NCBI GenBank assembly: GCA_900239685.1
Contig: OENT01000011.1
Coordinates: 310,001-374,000 of the forward strand
Source of the DNA: Rotaria macrura
Taxonomy: Eukaryota; Rotifera; Eurotatoria; Philodinida; Philodinidae
Direction: 5' to 3'
DNA: 64,000 nucleotides
A program made the translations under genes and the position numbers. The notes beneath the pieces are model-generated. The model was not told the DNA's origin. It saw only the letters and a list, made by a program, of their open reading frames with translations, and did not search any database. Shown here one piece after another: positions 58,188 to 64,000 of the stretch. The first letter of the stretch is position 1; each line of letters begins with the position of its first letter.

Positions 58188-60855
58188 TATCAGACACAAG
58201 AGTATCGCATGCTCTCCTCTGTCTCTGTCCATCAATACTGAATCTTTCAAATCGCTAACTATTGTTATCATTCATTTGTTGAACTTGTGCTTGACTCTGA
58301 CGTGAATATTTGTTGACAAAACACATCTTTGGTCACAATATATCATGTCAAAAAACCTATTCTGTATGATCGACACTGTTCTTAATTTTTGCTTAATTCT
58401 TTATTTCGTTTTTGTTATACGAAACATATTTGATTTATTTCTCATCGACTGATATTGGCATTTTCCTTTTCGATTTTTTTCCTATTGTAAAATGTATCAT
58501 CCTATAAATCGCGTAGAAGCATCAAGATATAATCTTTCAAACCTTTTTTCAAAATACTTATCAGAAGATGTATTTCTAAAATTTCAATTATAATGTACAA
58601 AAAAATAATTCGTCGAAATGATGTTTATGTTCTAGAAACGTCTCAATATCTTGAAACATACTGATTTAGAATTCAAGAATTATTCTTCTCATACTTGAGT
58701 CTTTAGGTAATCTCATTTTAATAAAATGAAGATAAGAATTCAACGAAATTTCATATTTTGCACGTTGACTACAAAATAAGAAGAAATTTTTTTAATCTAT
58801 AATACTTACTTAAGATTGAAGAATATGAACTGAAGTGTCTTATCAATAAAAAACAATGCAAAAAAATCTATTCGGATCTTAGCAAGTATTTAAAAACATG
58901 CTCTATTTTTCAAACGCGCATTTTACAATTTTTCTACTATAAATCATTAGCAAGTGTCGAACGATGGTTTCAAAATAACTTTTATTTGATAGAAAGAAAC
59001 ATGACAATCAAAATCAGTAACATTTCGGTGCAAAAGATATATTACAATAGTAATAAACATTATTTACTAGTATTGGTTTTCATTCTATCTTAAGTCGTAA
59101 ACGATTATCATTATCATTGTCATTTATAACCATTAAAGACAGTTCTATAATAACTTACAAAATTCATAAATAAATATTTCTTAACTCAAGAAAACATAAA
59201 AGATAGAATTACTTCTAGAATAGATTGATCCCATCCACTCATTTCCCATGTACATATCCGATGAGAGTCATAGTACAGAATATTTATCTATAATATCGTC
59301 TTCATTACACAAACGGTAAGGGGTAACAGTTAACAGTTTTGCAATAATGGAAAAATAAGAATTCCAAGGATCATTTTCACAGAAGAAAAAATTAATACTG
59401 CACATGCAAAATGATATTATATTTCAAGAATATTTGAATTTATCGTCAGAAGATTCGTTAAATATTAACGGACATGTATACTATTGGATTAAATATTTGA
59501 CGCAATTCTATATGTTTAATATAAATATATGAAAAGATATTATCATGTGACTCGGACTTCGAACATTAGATAATGTTAAAATGACAAACTAAATATTGTT
59601 ATCAATATGATATTAATAGAATATCAAATGATCGCTTACTATTGCTATATTATCGAGTAATTAATCTTGAAATCACTTCTTTTTAATAGAACTTTCAATC
59701 GATGTTGATAACAGACATTCAAAAACAAACATGAAATTTCTTAAACGTTCTCCATCAATATTCAAAATAAACATTGTCTCAATACCACTGTTCTGATTAG
59801 AGAAAAAATTATTCTGTTGTACTATAGCAACAAAGTTTATTTCGAAAAAACGTGTTCTGTCGTGCCCTCCATCTTGACAGCCACTTTAAAATCAAAAGAA
59901 AAAAAAACAAATAATCTCATTCACAATGATGAAGCATTTTCGAACGATCTCAGATGTGTAATAAAAAAAAGAACCTGAAAAGAGAACAAAATTTGCTTCG
60001 TCTAACAAAACTGTAGTTTTCAATCAATTAGTAAAATCATCGACATTCTTAGATTTCTTTACTTTTCATATTCATGCTCGCTGTTGAAGAGTGGAGAAGA
60101 GAAGTTGATGCATGAAACAGATACGACGCTTTGTCATCGGTCTAATCTTTTTCGTCTGATTATGATGTATAGAAACATTTGAATTAGCAATTAAAAGAGT
60201 GAATGAAGTGAACACCTCAGAGTTTTTCTTTTTGAGTGTTGCACTATTTTCGATCATTCAATACCCAGATATGAACACATAGAGCATTGCTTCTACTCAT
60301 CAAATTTAATGAGATATGCGATTTTCTTACAAATTCTTCATCAGGTTGAATTGTCCTTAAAATGTTTGTCAATGATTACTATTGAGTTTTTCTTTTATAC
60401 TAAGTAAAATTTTCACTCCTGAAAATCATTCGATATTTACTCCAAGAAAACTAGCGATAAATAGAAAATTTTCTTTTTCTATCCAATTAGAATGTCTTAT
60501 ATATCTATTTATATATCCATTTATATATCCTATTGTAAATACCTATCAAAGAAAGAACAATTATTATAAATTTGGAGAGGGACGTTGCTATGAAAACATG
60601 AATTGAAATGAAACCATTTCTGTTCCTCCCATCTTCTCGTTTACATTGTTGCTTCAGAAGAAAAAGAAGAAGAGAAAAAAGAAATGTAAAAGACATCTTA
60701 TACATGCACGCATAACATAATTAATCTGAAAAAAAGCAAAGAACGAAATACGACAGAATAAACTTTCTGTTCCATAGCAAGTGTGTACATCCTAGACAAA
60801 CAAAAACATCTTGTATTGTAATTTTGTTCGTTGATGCAGTCAAAATAGCTTTCAA
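58188..60855. other. 2.7 kb intergenic region, no gene recognised
   Basis: Strongly AT-rich with no coding pattern; the right end should include the TTLL promoter. GATGCAG at 60834-60840 before the start codon could be an acceptor for a 5' UTR intron or leader. Confidence 0.4.
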
Positions 60856-63236
60856 ATGGCAACTATAACAACTGGTCGCAGTGAATTATGTCCAGAACTT
60901 GATCCACATTTATTTACATTTAAACCAAAACTTAATCCAAAAAGTACGGAAATGGCTCAAAACCTCCTATCAGATTTCTACCAAAGACAACTGCAGCATG
61001 TTAAACGACTTCAAGAGTTTGTGAGTGTCAATGTAAAAAAGAAAAGAAAGGTGTTTTTCACATAGTCTATTTTGTTTCTTTTGTTTCCTTAATGTTTATA
61101 GAAAGAATTAGCCGCTAGTAATTATCGCCAATGGTATTGTCGAGAAAAGCGAGCTAAGTATCAGAATGAAAATAATAAAACAATGTCAGAAAACAAACCA
61201 AATGGCGATGAAAATTCATCTGCTGATGATAATGAACCATCATCATCATCACCACCACCACCACCAACTAGAAAAGGTATTTTTTTTTTGTAGTTTGAAA
61301 ATATTGAACAAAAGATTTTGCTCGTTTCGTATCTGAGATTTTCACACCAGATAAAATTCTTCTCTGGTTTTCATTTCAGAAATCAATCGAACTAATGAAC
61401 GCCTAGCACGACTAGTTCGTATATATCGTACACCTATACCAAGACGGCCAGGATTACCAACAACAGTCATACATTCGAGATCGACAGCACCTGCACCAGT
61501 ACGTTCTGATTCTTCAGAAATATCAGGAACAGTCGTATCGCCACCAGCACTACAATCACTACCAGTACCAGTGCCACCCTTACAACCTGCCCCAACATCA
61601 ATACGACCTGTTCGACGAATATCACCAATAGTTCGTCCAAAATCACCTTCTAAAGTTGTTCGTCCGCCTGATGCACCACCGAAACGTCCGATCATCAATG
61701 ATACAATCAATATTGAAAGATTGAAACTTGCAAGAGATGAAGCAGAACGTGCCATGAGAGTATGTTGTATATAAAGGAAAAATTAATGAGAAAACAAATA
61801 AATGCGCATAATATTATATTTATTATATTTAAGGAGCATAAAATATTTACAATCATCGGTCCGTATCCAGCTTTACGCGAATCCTTACGACGGTTCTTTC
61901 ATGCATATTAAAATAATTTGCATTATTATATATTTTTTATTTATTTATTTTAGTCGAGGATGGATTGAAAAATTCGACCGAGGTCCTTCCTTGACATCAG
62001 TTCATGGAAATAAGAAAAGTGACAAGAAAAATAATAAAAGTGATGACGATGACGATGATGATGATAATAATAATACTGATGATGATTTGGCCGATGATGA
62101 TCTTGGTTTGTTCATCATAATCAATAAATATAAATGCAATAATGTGCCATTTTGACATTTAGATGAAAATCAAACTGATGACGATGAAGATAAAATTCCT
62201 CCATGGGAAGAAAACGATGGTTATTATGGACTTTTATCACGGCTTGTTAAAACAGCTCCACCAGATTTTATTTGGAGTGTACGAGCAACCTATGATACAA
62301 GTACTTTAAATAGAGATCAAATGGTCAATCATTATGAAAGAAATGGATGTTTTACAACCAAGGTTATTTGCAAGATTTCTTTGTTATTTGCGTGTTTTTT
62401 TCGAAAGCAAAACTTTTTAATTCTCTTTTTAATTCTATACAGGTTGGCCTTTGTAGTAGTTTGAAAAGTTTACCATGGTTTCATTCGGGTTGTGCCGATG
62501 ATTTTTATCCACGATGTTATAAAATAACACATGATGATGACAAAATTGCATTTATCGGTATGACTGAAGGAATCTGTTTAGTTTTTCAATATAATTAGTC
62601 TTGTTATTTTTTTTTGTGTCTCGTTTAGATGATTATCGTTTAACATCATGCATTAGTTTTCTTAAACTTGTACAAAATCGTTGTTGTGGTATAACTGAAC
62701 CTGATATGAATTCCATATTAGCTATGAGTTCTGATGATCGCGCTAAACAATCAATAGATTCCGATGATGATCAACAAGTCTTGGGCACGCAAACAGCAGT
62801 GACAATTCCATCATCAGCTAAACCTATTCTCGGAAAAATTCCATCAACAAAAAAAGTTCCCTCATCATTCATCGAATTTTCTTTAAATAAAGTTGAACAA
62901 TATACGTTGTCATGTGATCATGAAGATATTGATATTAATTTAAATGCGCAAAATGATACAACTGATGAACAATGGACACTATTTATTGAAAATTTCTATG
63001 CCGCTTCACAGTAAGAATAAAGAAACGATAGGTTAGAATACAGTAGAAACGTTTTTGTTTCTTTCTTTTAAAAATCTATTTGAAAAGTTCTGATATGGAA
63101 ATCGAAGGTATGGAAACATATTTGAGTAGAGTGGATCAATGTCTAAAAAATGTTGAACAACATTGGCCACAATATCAAATTGATGGTACAAGAAATATTT
63201 GGATTCTTAAGCCGGGTGCTAAATCAAGAGGGCGAG
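60856..63236 (+). CDS. TTLL3: TTLL3/TTLL8-type tubulin glycylase, 5' portion (nine exons)
   Basis: Nine exons (60856-61020, 61102-61276, 61380-61759, 61834-61892, 61954-62105, 62163-62362, 62443-62557, 62629-63010, 63088-63236) join in phase to 592 residues and continue beyond the window. Residues about 60-240 are Pro/Ser-rich and probably disordered. The glycylase-specific region begins with KIFTIIGPYPALRESLRRRG and WIEKFDRG, an acidic Asp/Asn insert, then FIWSVRATYD, LNRDQMVNHYERNGCFTTK, VGLCSSLKSLPWF, DDFYPRCYKI, DDYRLTSCISFLKLV, and finally RNIWILKPGAKSRGRG, where the ATP-grasp nucleotide-binding part starts. TTLL3 and TTLL8 attach the first glycine to glutamates of axonemal tubulin. The remaining catalytic exons lie to the right, so TTLL3 and TTLL8 cannot be separated. 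Confidence 0.9.
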
Positions 63237-64000
63237 GTTTGTTATTATATTTTGATTTTGTCATGGTTATGATAAAATATATTCTAACAAGTTAAGTCTT
63301 CCAACATTAGAAAAAAAAACTCATGGTTATATCGACAGAATATGAATGAGTTAGGAAGACTATGAAAAGAGTTCGTGCTTTTAGTTTGTTACTTTTAAGG
63401 TGAAGTACTTCTACGGTATTGCATTCGAGTATGTGTACCTGTTATAGAGATAAGTTTTGTCTACATATGTGAATAGTTTAGATGTTAAGATACATGAATT
63501 CGATACTATTCTCGCTAAGATTTAATTGTATCTAAAAATTTGAACTTGATATTCAGTCAACTAATTCGGAGATAATAATTTCAAGGTTTGAATTTGTATG
63601 ATAGCAGGATGATCATGTACACACACGATCCATGTCAATGTCAACTGATCAGAAAAAATTGAACACCATGAAAATAGATCAATCTCATTGAGTTAAAACA
63701 AATTTGTTTTAAAATCCATATTGTATTTTCTACATGACAAGTGGTAGATGAAAAGTAAATCTAGATGTTAGCAGTCAGTGAAGTGTCTAATATCTAGAAA
63801 ATATTCTTTTTCTGCTCAAGCGAAATCGATGACTAGTAAGTATATAAAATCAGAATTGATCATCAACGTAAGTGAACTTTGTATAGAATAGAGTAATCCT
63901 AACATGTGTTTGCATGTTTGGATTTCGAAAATGAAATTCAATGCATTTACTAAAAAATAACGATGGCCACTCGTTCATATGGGATTAGATTGAGAATGCC
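63237..64000 (+). other. TTLL intron running off the right edge
   Basis: Begins with the donor GTTTGT after the GRG codons and holds no further exon that I can recognise. The next exon of the ATP-grasp domain should start right of the window. Confidence 0.55.

Noticed and set aside
61342-61755. 137-codon minus-strand frame opposite TTLL exon 3
   Set aside because: Shadow of the Pro/Ser-rich coding exon on the plus strand; plus-strand splicing and family match are decisive.
1-64000. tRNA, rRNA, spliced-leader RNA genes or CRISPR arrays
   Set aside because: I looked for tRNA B-box-like GGTTCGANNCC contexts, regularly spaced repeats and a leader-like sequence and saw none I could support; a covariance-model search would be needed to exclude small RNAs.

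Overview
The window is a gene-bearing stretch of an AT-rich animal nuclear genome. The genes are metazoan, with many short introns (roughly 55-75 bp) and a few long ones. A rotifer, perhaps a bdelloid, fits best: compact genes, a FLYWCH/MULE-derived protein, a secreted hedgehog-type Hint protein without a hedgehog signal domain, and a gene pair spaced as if trans-spliced. That assignment is inference. All gene models below were built by eye from reading frame, GT..AG borders and phase, and every complete model closes in frame.

Layout. 1-3.2 kb: a long foldback repeat, the last exon of NDUFAF6, then RAE1 starting 10 bp after the NDUFAF6 stop. 4.2-8.4 kb: a hAT-like foldback element and a small FLYWCH zinc-finger gene. 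12-17.2 kb: a cyclic-nucleotide-gated channel (+) tail to tail with a minimal RBFOX-type RNA-binding protein (-). 20.3-21.2 kb: a CRAL-TRIO lipid-binding protein. 25.5-32 kb: TSNAXIP1 (-, nine exons, one 3.7 kb intron), head to head with calreticulin (32.3-33.9 kb, +). 34.2-35.8 kb: an RWD-RBR ubiquitin ligase (RNF14 type). 40.2-42.1 kb: an hnRNP A/B/D-type protein. 43-44 kb: an intronless EF-hand protein with an acylation-type N-terminus. 46-47.5 kb: the Hint protein. 49.8-50.6 kb: an intronless ADP-ribosylglycohydrolase-like protein (-). 60.9 kb to the right edge: the 5' nine exons of a TTLL3/TTLL8 tubulin glycylase.

Between genes there are several non-autonomous terminal-inverted-repeat elements. 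Four (4195-4748, 22627-22988, 54673-54872, 56802-58179) have hAT-like ends and 8-bp target duplications (one with a single mismatch). Each is filled with many copies, in one or both orientations, of its own short motif. The 202-566 foldback has the same internal logic.

The genes are mostly unrelated housekeeping or signalling loci: nuclear mRNA export, ER folding, ubiquitination, RNA processing, ion and lipid signalling. TSNAXIP1 and the tubulin glycylase point to ciliated or flagellated cells. Points that most deserve follow-up are the Hint protein, the altered CNG pore, the ADP-ribosylglycohydrolase relative lacking both metal motifs, the extra zinc module in the RBR ligase, the NDUFAF6-RAE1 junction, and the motif-array foldback elements.
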